Position numbers and translations under genes: made by a program. Of a DNA stretch of 64,000 bases, positions 56,143-64,000 are shown piece by piece. The DNA lies in the NCBI RefSeq assembly GCF_028776105.2, contig NZ_CP145606.1, positions 124,001 to 188,000 of the forward strand. Direction: 5' to 3'. This DNA comes from Neisseria leonii (GTDB taxonomy: Bacteria; Pseudomonadota; Gammaproteobacteria; Burkholderiales; Neisseriaceae). Under the pieces are notes generated by a model that saw only the letters and a list, made by a program, of their open reading frames with translations, had not been told where the DNA came from and ran no database searches. Every line of letters starts with the position of its first letter. The stretch's first letter is position 1.

Positions 56143-57021
56143 ATGAAATTTGTATTTTTTGTGCTGTACCTGGTGCAGTTGCTGCCGTTTGCCTGGATTC
56201 AGAAATTGGGCAATGCCATAGGCCTGCTGGCTTATTACGCAGTGGCACCGCGCCGGCGGGTGGGGCGGATTAATCTGGCCAAATGTTTCCCGGAAAAAAG
56301 CGCGGCCGAACGCGAGGCGCTGCTCAAAAGCCACTTTATGCACATGGGAAAATTGTTGGCCGAATACGGGCTGTATTGGTACGGTTCGGCGGCGCGGCTC
56401 AAATCGCTGGTGGATTACCGCGACAAGCATTATTTGGACGATGCGCTGGCGGCGGGCGGAAAAGTGATTCTGCTGTATCCGCATTTCACGGCGTTCGAAC
56501 TGGCGGTTTATGCGCTCAACCAAGATGTGCCGCTGATCAGTATGTACACGCACCAGCAGAATCCGGTTATCGACCGCCGGGTGCTGCAAGGGCGGCACCG
56601 CTACAATAATGTTTTTCTGATCGGCCGTACCGAAGGGCTGCGCGCCATTATCAAGGAAATGAAAAAGAGTCCGGCACCGTTTCTGTATCTGCCGGATCAG
56701 GACTTTGGCGCGAAAGATTCCCTGTTTGTGGATTTTTTCGGTATTCCCACTGCCACCATTGCCGGTTTGAGCCGCATCGCTGCGCTGACCGGTGCCAAAG
56801 TGATACCCGCGATTCCCACCCGTATGGCGGACGGCAGGGTCGAGCTGCGCTTTTATCCCGCATGGACGGATTTCCCCACCGGAAATGCCGCCGCCGATAC
56901 GCAGCGGATGAACGATTTTATCGAGGCGCGCGTGCGCGAAATGCCGGCACAGTATTATTGGCTGCACAAGCGTTTCAAAACGCGGCCGCAGGGGGAGGCG
57001 GATTTTTACCGTAAACCCTGA
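56143..57021 (+). CDS. lpxL1: Lipid A late acyltransferase LpxL1
   Basis: Adds a secondary lauroyl chain to lipid A at the inner membrane. The 292-residue product has an N-terminal anchor helix (KFVFFVLYLVQLLPFAW), the catalytic HX4E motif HFTAFE (about 112-117) and FLYLPDQDFG. It matches meningococcal LpxL1, whose loss gives penta-acylated, less inflammatory endotoxin. The ATG at 56143 is used rather than GTG one codon earlier. The gene is intact here. Confidence 0.95.
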   Translation: MKFVFFVLYLVQLLPFAWIQKLGNAIGLLAYYAVAPRRRVGRINLAKCFPEKSAAEREALLKSHFMHMGKLLAEYGLYWYGSAARLKSLVDYRDKHYLDDALAAGGKVILLYPHFTAFELAVYALNQDVPLISMYTHQQNPVIDRRVLQGRHRYNNVFLIGRTEGLRAIIKEMKKSPAPFLYLPDQDFGAKDSLFVDFFGIPTATIAGLSRIAALTGAKVIPAIPTRMADGRVELRFYPAWTDFPTGNAAADTQRMNDFIEARVREMPAQYYWLHKRFKTRPQGEADFYRKP

Positions 57022-57070
57022 ACCGCAGAGGCATTTGTGATTGACGGTATCAAAGGCGGTAAGATAATCA

Positions 57071-57128
57071 GGCCGTCTGAAAACAGGCCGGGCAGGTAGG
57101 CTGCGCGGCGGTGTTTTCAGACGGCCTG
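57071..57128. terminator. Inverted DUS pair between lpxL1 and thrB
   Basis: AGGCCGTCTGAA at 57071-57082 and TTCAGACGGCCT at 57117-57128, between convergent genes. Confidence 0.75.
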
Positions 57129-57139
57129 ACTGTCTGTGT

Positions 57140-58081
57140 TTAAGCGGGGCAGCCGACGGTTTCGCGGCGGACGGTCAGCAGCAGGTCGCGGAAAACGTTC
57201 GGGTCTTTGATAAACGTCATTTCGCCCGCCTGCGGGAAATGGAAGTCGAGCAGACGCGATACCCAGAAGCGGATGCAGCCGGCGCGGCGGGCGGTGGGCA
57301 GGTAGGCGCGCTCGGCCGCTTCCAGGGGACGCACGCTTTCGTAGCCGCGTATCAGGGCGGCGGCCAGTTGCGGGTTGATGGTGTTTTCGGCGGTGCGCGC
57401 CCAGTCGTTGAGGGCGATGGCCAAGTCGTAAATGAAGCTGCCGTTGCAGGCGTAGTAAAAATCGATAAAGCCCGCGACGTTTTCACCATCGAGCAGGACA
57501 TTGTCTTTGAAGAGATCGGCATGAATGATGCCGCGCGGCAGCGCGCTGTCGGGGCGGGCGGCCAGATAGGCGGTTTCATCGCGCAGCAGGGCGGCATCGT
57601 CCGCCTCCAATACGGGATACAGCCGTTCGGCCGACTGCTGCCACCAATCGCTGTGGCGCGGATTGTCCATGCTCATCGGGAAGGATTGTCCGGCCAGATG
57701 CATGGTGGCCAGCATCGCGCCGGTGTGGAAACATTGGGTTTCAGTCGGCCAGCCGGTGTCCGCACCTTTCAGGCAGCTGACCAGACAGGCGGGTTTTCCT
57801 GCCAAAACCGAATCGAAACGGCCGTCCCGGCGTGCCACGGGGGCGGGGCAGGCCACGCCGTTTTGGCTCAGATGCTGTTTGAGTGTGAGGAAAAACGGCA
57901 GCTCTTCCTGACGCAGTACTTCAAACACAGTCAGGACAAAGCGGCCCTGTCCGGTGGTGAGAAAATAATTGCTGTTGGTTACGCCTTGGGCGATGCCGGT
58001 AAGCGAGACGAATGCGCCCAAATCGTAATCGGTCAGAAATTCGCGTATTTCGGCATCGGAAACGGCAGTGTAAACAGACAT
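57140..58081 (-). CDS. thrB: Homoserine kinase (APH-like type II)
   Basis: Phosphorylates homoserine for threonine synthesis. The 313-residue product belongs to the aminoglycoside-phosphotransferase-like form found in Neisseria and pseudomonads, not the GHMP form. Motifs are [11 protein letters not shown] (nucleotide loop), the catalytic [14 protein letters not shown] (about 187) and [12 protein letters not shown]. The ATG at 58081 follows a TATAAT by about 36 bases. Confidence 0.95.
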   Translation of the reverse strand: MSVYTAVSDAEIREFLTDYDLGAFVSLTGIAQGVTNSNYFLTTGQGRFVLTVFEVLRQEELPFFLTLKQHLSQNGVACPAPVARRDGRFDSVLAGKPACLVSCLKGADTGWPTETQCFHTGAMLATMHLAGQSFPMSMDNPRHSDWWQQSAERLYPVLEADDAALLRDETAYLAARPDSALPRGIIHADLFKDNVLLDGENVAGFIDFYYACNGSFIYDLAIALNDWARTAENTINPQLAAALIRGYESVRPLEAAERAYLPTARRAGCIRFWVSRLLDFHFPQAGEMTFIKDPNVFRDLLLTVRRETVGCPA

Positions 58082-58117
58082 GGGAAACCTGTCAGGAAAG
58101 GGAAAATCAAACCCGAC

Positions 58118-58123
58118 ATTATA
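58118..58123 (-). promoter_or_regulatory. thrB -10 (TATAAT)
   Basis: Perfect TATAAT on the minus strand within CCGCTATAATGTCGGG. Confidence 0.5.
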
Positions 58124-58206
58124 GCGGCAGGCAGGGAAAAGTTCAGCGCAATTTTCGGTGCGGCAGGCGCGGCCGGAAAAAACGGGTAAAGCGGCGGGCA
58201 TCAGAA

Positions 58207-58247
58207 AGGCCGTCTGAAAAGGCCTGGGGGCGGTTTTCAGACGGCCT
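58207..58247 (-). terminator. Inverted DUS pair, metE terminator
   Basis: AGGCCGTCTGAA at 58207-58218 and TTCAGACGGCCT at 58236-58247, 17 bases past metE. Confidence 0.75.
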
Positions 58248-58263
58248 TGCCGGTATCGGGGAA

Positions 58264-60540
58264 TTATTTGGCCAATTCCGCGCGCAGTTTTTTGGTTACG
58301 TCCATCATCACTTCCAACTGCTCGATAGTCTCTTTCCAGCCGCGGGTTTTCAGGCCGCAATCGGGGTTGACCCACAAACGCTCTACCGGTACGACTTCCA
58401 TCGCTTTGCGCAGCAGGTGTTCGATTTCGGCGGCGGTCGGCACGCGCGGGCTGTGGATGTCGTATACGCCCGGGCCGATGTCGTTCGGGTATTTGAAATC
58501 GCCGAATGCGGTCAAGAGTTCCATATCCGAACGCGAAGTTTCGATGGTAATCACGTCGGCATCCATAGACGCGATGGCGGGCAGGATGTCGTTAAACTCC
58601 GAGTAGCACATATGGGTGTGGATTTGGGTGCTGTCTTCGGCGCCGGTGGACGACAGGCGGAAGGCTTCGCACGCCCAGGCCAGGTATTCGTCCCACTGCG
58701 CTTTTTTCAGCGGCATGGCTTCGCGGATCGCCGGTTCGTCGATTTGAATGACTTTGATGCCGGCTTTTTCCAAATCGAGAACTTCGTCGTTCAGAGCCAG
58801 TGCGATTTGTTTGGCCACCACGCTCAGCGGTACATCGTCGCGCACGAAAGACCATTTGAACATGGTTACCGGGCCGGTGAGCATACCTTTCATCGGGCGT
58901 TTGGTCAGCGTTTGCGCATAAGCGGACCAGTAAACCGTCATCGGGTTCGGGCGGGAAACGTCGCCGAAAATCACGGGCGGTTTCACGCAGCGGCTGCCGT
59001 AGCTCTGTACCCAGCCGAATTGGGTGAAGCAGTAGCCGGCCAGTTGTTCGCCGAAGTATTCCACCATGTCGTTGCGCTCGGCTTCGCCGTGTACCGGTAC
59101 GTCGAGTTCCAGTTTTTCCTGTACTTCCACGCAGTAGGCGATTTCCTTTTTCATCGCGGCATCGTAATCGGCTTCGCTCAATTCACCTTTTTTGAAGGCG
59201 GCGCGCGCTTGGCGGATTTCGGCGGTTTGCGGGAAAGAACCGATGGTGGTGGTGGGCAGGGCAGGCAGGTTCATCCAGGCCTGTTGGGCTTTGATGCGCT
59301 CGGCAAACGGCGATTTGCGCTGATCGGCGCCTTGGGGCAGTTCGGCCACGCGTTTTTGTACGGCTTCGTTGTGGATTTTTTTGTTGGTGGCGCGGTCGGC
59401 AGCGGCGGCGTCAGATGCGGCCAGCGCGTCTTTCACGCTGTATTTTCCGTGCGCCAGCGCCTGTTTCACCACGCCCAGTTCCACCAGTTTTTGGGCGGCA
59501 AACGCCATCCACGATTTGATTTCGCTGTCGAGTTTTTCTTCGACGGCCAAGTCTTGCGGGCTGTGCAGCAGCGAGCAGGAAGGCGCAACCCACAGGTTGT
59601 TGCCCAGTTTGTCGGCCACGGGTTTCAGGGTATCGATGACTTTGTTCAAATTGGCGCGCCAGACGTTGCGGCCGTCGATGATGCCGACCGACAGGACTTT
59701 GTTTTCCGGCCAGGCATCGGCAAACACGGCCAATTGTTCGGGCGCACGCACGGCATCGATGTGTACACCGTGAACCGGCAGGTTTTTCAGCAGGGTCAGG
59801 TGTTCGGCAACTGAGGCGAAATAGGTGCCGATGATGATGCGTACGCCGGTATTGGCCAGCTCTTTATATGCATTCGGGAACGCATCGAGATAGGCTTGCG
59901 GTGCATCGACGGCCAACACCGGCTCGTCCAACTGAATCCAGTCCACGCCCTCGGCGGCCAGCTCGCGCAGCAGTTGGGCATAGGCGGGCAGCAGTTTGGG
60001 CAGCAGGGTTGCGACGCGGCAGCCGAAGTTTTCTTTCTTTTTGCCCAGCCACAGCAGGGTCAGCGGGCCGACCAGTGTCGGTTTGATGTCGTGGCCTTGT
60101 GCTTTGGCTTCTTTGATTTGGGCAATCAGACGGCCTGCGTTGACCGAAAATTCGGTGTCGGCGTGCCATTCGGGCACGATGTAGTGGTAGTTGGTGTCGA
60201 ACCACTTGGTCATTTCCATCGCAAACTGGGTGGCGTTGCCGCGCGCCAGTTGGAAGTATTCGGGCAGTGTCAGCTTGGCAGCATCAAAACCGAAACGCTT
60301 CGGAATCGCGCCCAATGTGCACAGCAGATCCAGAACGTGGTCGTAAAAAGAAAAATCGCCCACGGGTACCAAATCGGCACCTGCGGCTTTTTGGGCTGCC
60401 CAGTTCAGACGGCGGATTTCGGCGGCTGTGTTTTGCAGCTCGTCTTCTGTTTTATCGCCTTTCCAAAAGGCTTCAACGGCAAATTTCAGTTCGCGCTTCG
60501 CGCCGATGCGCGGGTAGCCTGAAAGGTGAAAAGTGTTCAT
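58264..60540 (-). CDS. metE: Cobalamin-independent methionine synthase
   Basis: Transfers a methyl group from methyltetrahydrofolate-triglutamate to homocysteine. 758 residues, normal for MetE. The N-terminal domain starts [20 protein letters not shown]. The C-terminal catalytic barrel has QIDEPAIRE, the zinc ligands in HTHMCYSEF (His and Cys) and [11 protein letters not shown] (Cys about 728). AGGAG precedes the ATG. I saw no MetR box or riboswitch in the 130 bases upstream. Confidence 0.98.
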   Translation of the reverse strand: MNTFHLSGYPRIGAKRELKFAVEAFWKGDKTEDELQNTAAEIRRLNWAAQKAAGADLVPVGDFSFYDHVLDLLCTLGAIPKRFGFDAAKLTLPEYFQLARGNATQFAMEMTKWFDTNYHYIVPEWHADTEFSVNAGRLIAQIKEAKAQGHDIKPTLVGPLTLLWLGKKKENFGCRVATLLPKLLPAYAQLLRELAAEGVDWIQLDEPVLAVDAPQAYLDAFPNAYKELANTGVRIIIGTYFASVAEHLTLLKNLPVHGVHIDAVRAPEQLAVFADAWPENKVLSVGIIDGRNVWRANLNKVIDTLKPVADKLGNNLWVAPSCSLLHSPQDLAVEEKLDSEIKSWMAFAAQKLVELGVVKQALAHGKYSVKDALAASDAAAADRATNKKIHNEAVQKRVAELPQGADQRKSPFAERIKAQQAWMNLPALPTTTIGSFPQTAEIRQARAAFKKGELSEADYDAAMKKEIAYCVEVQEKLELDVPVHGEAERNDMVEYFGEQLAGYCFTQFGWVQSYGSRCVKPPVIFGDVSRPNPMTVYWSAYAQTLTKRPMKGMLTGPVTMFKWSFVRDDVPLSVVAKQIALALNDEVLDLEKAGIKVIQIDEPAIREAMPLKKAQWDEYLAWACEAFRLSSTGAEDSTQIHTHMCYSEFNDILPAIASMDADVITIETSRSDMELLTAFGDFKYPNDIGPGVYDIHSPRVPTAAEIEHLLRKAMEVVPVERLWVNPDCGLKTRGWKETIEQLEVMMDVTKKLRAELAK

Positions 60541-60670
60541 GGTGTTCTCCTGTGGAAAAACAATCGGGGAAAAGGTTTATTTTGGCATCTTGCCTGTGTT
60601 TTGGGTTGTAGGCAAACGAGTAATTTGCATGGCGGTATGAATGAAATTAATGCTGCTGCGGTGCAGGCCG

Positions 60671-61378
<708 letters not shown>

Positions 61379-61485
61379 CTAGGGTGGGGCGGCGGAATCC
61401 GGGGGGTATGGTGCGCCGGCCGGTTGTGACGGTGCCGGTTTGCAGGACGGATTGTAGCGGAAAAAGGTGGTTGGCGGTTAGGCTG

Positions 61486-61532
61486 AGGCCGTCTGAAAAG
61501 CGGGTGTGCGGTACGGCGTTTTCAGACGGCCT
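61486..61532. terminator. Inverted DUS pair between murU and mtr
   Basis: AGGCCGTCTGAA at 61486-61497 and TTCAGACGGCCT at 61521-61532, between divergent genes. The rest of the 227-base gap holds the mtr promoter (CATAAT near 61540). Confidence 0.6.
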
Positions 61533-61593
61533 GTTTTCGGGCATAATCGGTCTTAACATTTCTTAATTTATTTTGATTGTGCGGGAGAAAATG

Positions 61594-62832
61594 ATGTCTG
61601 CCAAACCGTCTTTAACCGGCGGCGCGCTGTTGATTGCCGGAACCGTTATCGGTGCGGGTATGTTTGCGAATCCTACGGCCACATCGGGTGTGTGGTTTGC
61701 CGGTTCGATGCTGGTGCTGCTTTATACCTGGTTTTCCATGCTTTCGTCGGGGCTGATGATTTTGGAGGTGAATACCCATTACCCGCACGGCGCGAGTTTC
61801 GATACGATGGTGAAGGATCTGCTCGGTGCGGGTTGGAATCTGATTAACGGCGCGGCGGTGGCATTCGTGCTGTATCTGTTGGTGTACGCCTATATTTTTG
61901 TCGGCGGCAATCTGACCGCGCAGGCGGGCGGCAGCATGTTCGGCGGTCAGTGGCCGCTGTATGCGGGGCAGTTGCTGTTTACGGCGGTGTTTGCCGGCTG
62001 TGTGTGGCTGTCGGCCAAGTGGGTGGACCGTGTCACGGCCGTCTTAATCGGCGGCATGGTGCTGACGTTTTTGTGGGCGACGGGCGGGCTGCTCGGTTCG
62101 GTCAAGCTGCCGGTGCTGTTCGATAGCGGTGCGGCGGCGGGAACGCAGTATTGGATTTATGCCGCTGCCGCACTGCCGGTCTGTTTGGCATCGTTCGGTT
62201 TCCACGGCAATGTATCGAGTTTGTTGAAGTATTTTCAGGGCGATGCGCCCAAAGTGGCGAAGGCTTTGTGGATCGGGACGCTGATCGCGCTGGCGATTTA
62301 TGTGCTGTGGCAGCTGGCGGTACACGGCAACCTGCCGCGCAATGCGTTTGCACCCGTCATCGCGGCCGACGGCGATGTGGGTGTGCTGATTGACAATCTG
62401 GCGCAGTATGCCGAAGTGGGCAGCATGGGTAAAATCCTGAGCTTTTTTGCCTATATGGCGATTGCTTCTTCTTTTCTCGGCGTTTCGCTCGGTTTGTTCG
62501 ATTTTCTGGCCGACAAATTCAAATTCGGCGACGATGCCGCAGGCCGCCGCCGTGCCGCAGCCCTCACGTTTCTGCCGCCTTTGGTGCTTTGTCTGATTTT
62601 TCCTACCGGTTTCGTTACCGCCATCGGCTATGTCGGTCTGGCCGCCGCCGTGTGGACGGCATTGGTGCCCGCCCTGATGCTGCACCGCGCCCGTGCGCGT
62701 TTCGGTGCAGGCAGCCGCTACCGCGTTTACGGCGGTACTTGGCTGGCAGTGTGGGTATTTGCGTTCGGTGTCATCAATATTGCCGCGCAATTATTGAGCC
62801 GCTGGGATATGGTTCCTGTGTTTAAAGGTTAA
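61594..62832 (+). CDS. mtr: Aromatic amino acid (tryptophan) permease
   Basis: A 412-residue HAAAP-family transporter with 11 helices. The first helix has TGGALLIAGTVIGAGMFANP, the substrate/Na+ site of the family, and SFGFHGNVSSL is conserved. Similarity is strongest to Mtr/TyrP; tryptophan is the likely substrate. Of two adjacent ATG codons, 61594 lies six bases after GGGAG and is preferred over 61591. tmk starts six bases after the stop. Confidence 0.9.
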   Translation: MSAKPSLTGGALLIAGTVIGAGMFANPTATSGVWFAGSMLVLLYTWFSMLSSGLMILEVNTHYPHGASFDTMVKDLLGAGWNLINGAAVAFVLYLLVYAYIFVGGNLTAQAGGSMFGGQWPLYAGQLLFTAVFAGCVWLSAKWVDRVTAVLIGGMVLTFLWATGGLLGSVKLPVLFDSGAAAGTQYWIYAAAALPVCLASFGFHGNVSSLLKYFQGDAPKVAKALWIGTLIALAIYVLWQLAVHGNLPRNAFAPVIAADGDVGVLIDNLAQYAEVGSMGKILSFFAYMAIASSFLGVSLGLFDFLADKFKFGDDAAGRRRAAALTFLPPLVLCLIFPTGFVTAIGYVGLAAAVWTALVPALMLHRARARFGAGSRYRVYGGTWLAVWVFAFGVINIAAQLLSRWDMVPVFKG

Positions 62833-62838
62833 TCGGGT

Positions 62839-63486
62839 ATGGCGCGCGCAAGGTTTATTACGCTGGACGGCATGGACGGTGCCGGGAAATCCACCAATCT
62901 GGCGGTCATAAAAGATTGGTTTGAAGCCAACCGTCTGCCTGTTCTGTTTACCCGTGAACCGGGCGGTACGGCTTTGGGCGAGGCCTTGCGCGGGCTGCTG
63001 CTTGATCCAGCCACCCACTGCGGCCTGCGCAGCGAAACCCTGCTGATGTTCGCCGCCCGCCAGGAGCATTTGGTGCAAGTGATTCTGCCGGCGCTGCAAA
63101 AAGGCATTCATGTAGTGTCCGACCGCTTTACCGATGCCACATTTGCCTATCAGGGCGGCGGACGCGGCGTGCCGGCAGCGGACATCGAAATTTTGGAAAA
63201 CTGGGTGCAGGGCGGTTTGCGCCCCGATCTGACCCTGCTGCTTGATGTACCGACTGAAATTTCCATACAGCGTGTCGCGGCAGTCCGTGAAAAAGACCGT
63301 TTCGAGCAGGAGGAAGCCGCATTTTTCGGCCGGGTGCGCCAAGCCTATCTCGACCGCGCCGCCACCGCGCCCGATCGGTATGCCGTAATCCGCAGCGACC
63401 TGCCGCCGGAAGATGTCGGCCGACAGGTGGAGCAGGCTTTGGTACAGGCTTTTTCAGGCTGGCAGGCCGTGAAGGACAGTCTGTGA
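62839..63486 (+). CDS. tmk: Thymidylate kinase
   Basis: Phosphorylates dTMP to dTDP. 215 residues. P-loop DGMDGAGKST at about 10-19, the DR motif VVSDRFTDATFAYQGGGRG and the lid region. It is the second gene of mtr-tmk and ends before a clear hairpin terminator. Confidence 0.97.
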   Translation: MARARFITLDGMDGAGKSTNLAVIKDWFEANRLPVLFTREPGGTALGEALRGLLLDPATHCGLRSETLLMFAARQEHLVQVILPALQKGIHVVSDRFTDATFAYQGGGRGVPAADIEILENWVQGGLRPDLTLLLDVPTEISIQRVAAVREKDRFEQEEAAFFGRVRQAYLDRAATAPDRYAVIRSDLPPEDVGRQVEQALVQAFSGWQAVKDSL

Positions 63487-63526
63487 AAACAGTCGGAAGG
63501 CCGTCTGAAAACCGTGCCGCGATATG

Positions 63527-63565
63527 GGCAGAGGCGAACCGTAAACGGTTTTCTCTGCCTTTTGC
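63527..63565 (+). terminator. tmk terminator
   Basis: GGCAGAGGCGAACCGT-AA-ACGGTTTTCTCTGCC, a long stem with small mismatches, followed by TTTT. A DUS lies just upstream (63498). Confidence 0.8.
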
Positions 63566-63594
63566 TTTTCAGGGTTTTGACAGGCTTTTCAGCT

Positions 63595-64000
63595 ATCACC
63601 ACCACCGCCGTTACCAAAGGCTTAAACCCTGATACAGCAATGAAAGATAGCGGCGTAGAATGGTTGGGGCAAGTGCCAGTGCATTGGGAAATAAGCCGTC
63701 TGAAATATGAAGCTACCGTTAATGACGAATAAACAATGCCGAAGAAAATTTGATTGTTTCCACAGGATTTGCCGTATTAAGACCAAAATCAGCATTGTCT
63801 CCAAAATTTTTAGGTTACTGGATACAGTCTGAAAAAATGATTGATGCGATTGTGGCTCATTCGGTTGGCGTGAGCTATCCAGCAATCAATGCGGCTGATT
63901 TGGTTAGATTGCAGATTGTCAAAATCCCCCTTACCGAACAAACCGCCATCGCCGACTATTTGGACAAACAAACCGCCCAAATAGACCGTTTATGCTACAC
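63595..64000 (+). pseudogene. hsdS: Type I restriction specificity subunit (HsdS), broken and cut by the edge
   Basis: Frame 1 encodes [29 protein letters not shown], the conserved central or N-terminal segment of HsdS, and stops at TAA 63730. From about 63735 another frame encodes EENLIVSTGFAVLRPKSALS, then the end of a recognition domain and the conserved LTEQTAIADYLDKQTAQIDR. About 60-80 residues of the recognition domain are missing between the parts and the frame shifts, so the gene is a deletion remnant. No ribosome site or full N-terminus is present. It continues past the window. Confidence 0.75.

Noticed and set aside
58012..59814. 600-codon plus-strand frame opposite metE and the start of thrB
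   Set aside because: Antisense shadow of metE, rich in Gly/Phe/Val/Ala as expected from the complement, with no family resemblance.
60541..60670. MetR box or S-adenosylmethionine riboswitch before metE
   Set aside because: Only a partial TGAATGAA-like match; no full TGAAN5TTCA and no riboswitch-like leader in 130 bases.

Overview
The window looks like chromosomal DNA of a Neisseria species, probably a commensal with higher GC than the gonococcus or meningococcus. The 12-base uptake word AGGCCGTCTGAA (the AG dialect of the neisserial DNA uptake sequence, DUS; a minority start with AT) occurs more than 60 times by eye, mostly between genes and often as inverted pairs forming terminators. Gene content and order (bfrA-bfrB-comA, trpA-accD, lpxL1, glmM-folP, mtr-tmk) are also neisserial. 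No tRNA, rRNA, CRISPR array, insertion sequence or prophage was seen. Almost every gene is a recognisable core gene.

Layout. 1-1738: a type II restriction-modification pair of the NgoMIV type, clearly more AT-rich than its surroundings, with the endonuclease cut by the left edge. 1807-9648: trpE, recA, serS, an anion transporter whose frame is broken by a 15-G tract in its first codons (phase variation, OFF as written), gshB, dgkA and a periplasmic copper chaperone. 9715-9854: a REPIN-like repeat. 9912-14634: the infB-nusA-rimP transcription/translation operon, with an intrinsic terminator inside its leader. 14954-19905: serC, trpD, trpG, typA. 20336-23642: bfrA, bfrB and the competence channel gene comA. 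23833-29086: a complete type I secretion machine (TolC-like, ABC, HlyD-like) with no visible cargo. 29228-34213: ACT protein and UPF0210 partner, trpA, accD, a drug-efflux MFS. 34348-39821: secreted nuclease, UbiJ-like protein, SDR, pheA, speB, GNAT, dedA. 39885-46274: glmM, folP, ssb, YajR-like MFS, greA (again with a leader terminator), two small membrane proteins. 46283-46390: second REPIN-like element. 46493-53862: argJ, ClC transporter, periplasmic Lig E ligase, MBL hydrolase, OmpA-like protein, ampG. 54330-58081: rpsO, truB, rbfA, lpxL1, thrB. 58264-63486: metE, murU, mtr, tmk. 63595-64000: a broken type I specificity gene (hsdS) running off the right edge.

Themes. Tryptophan genes are scattered over four loci (trpE, trpG-trpD, trpA, and the permease mtr). 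Genes for handling DNA from outside or inside the cell recur: comA, secreted Nuc, periplasmic Lig E, RecA, SSB, two restriction systems, and dense DUS. Peptidoglycan recycling is represented by ampG and murU. The most interesting non-coding signals are intrinsic terminators in the leaders of two transcription-factor loci (rimP-nusA-infB and greA), a three-way-junction fold before rpsO, and the phase-variable transporter. I did not find a convincing wholly new multi-gene system. The best candidates for new biology are regulatory.
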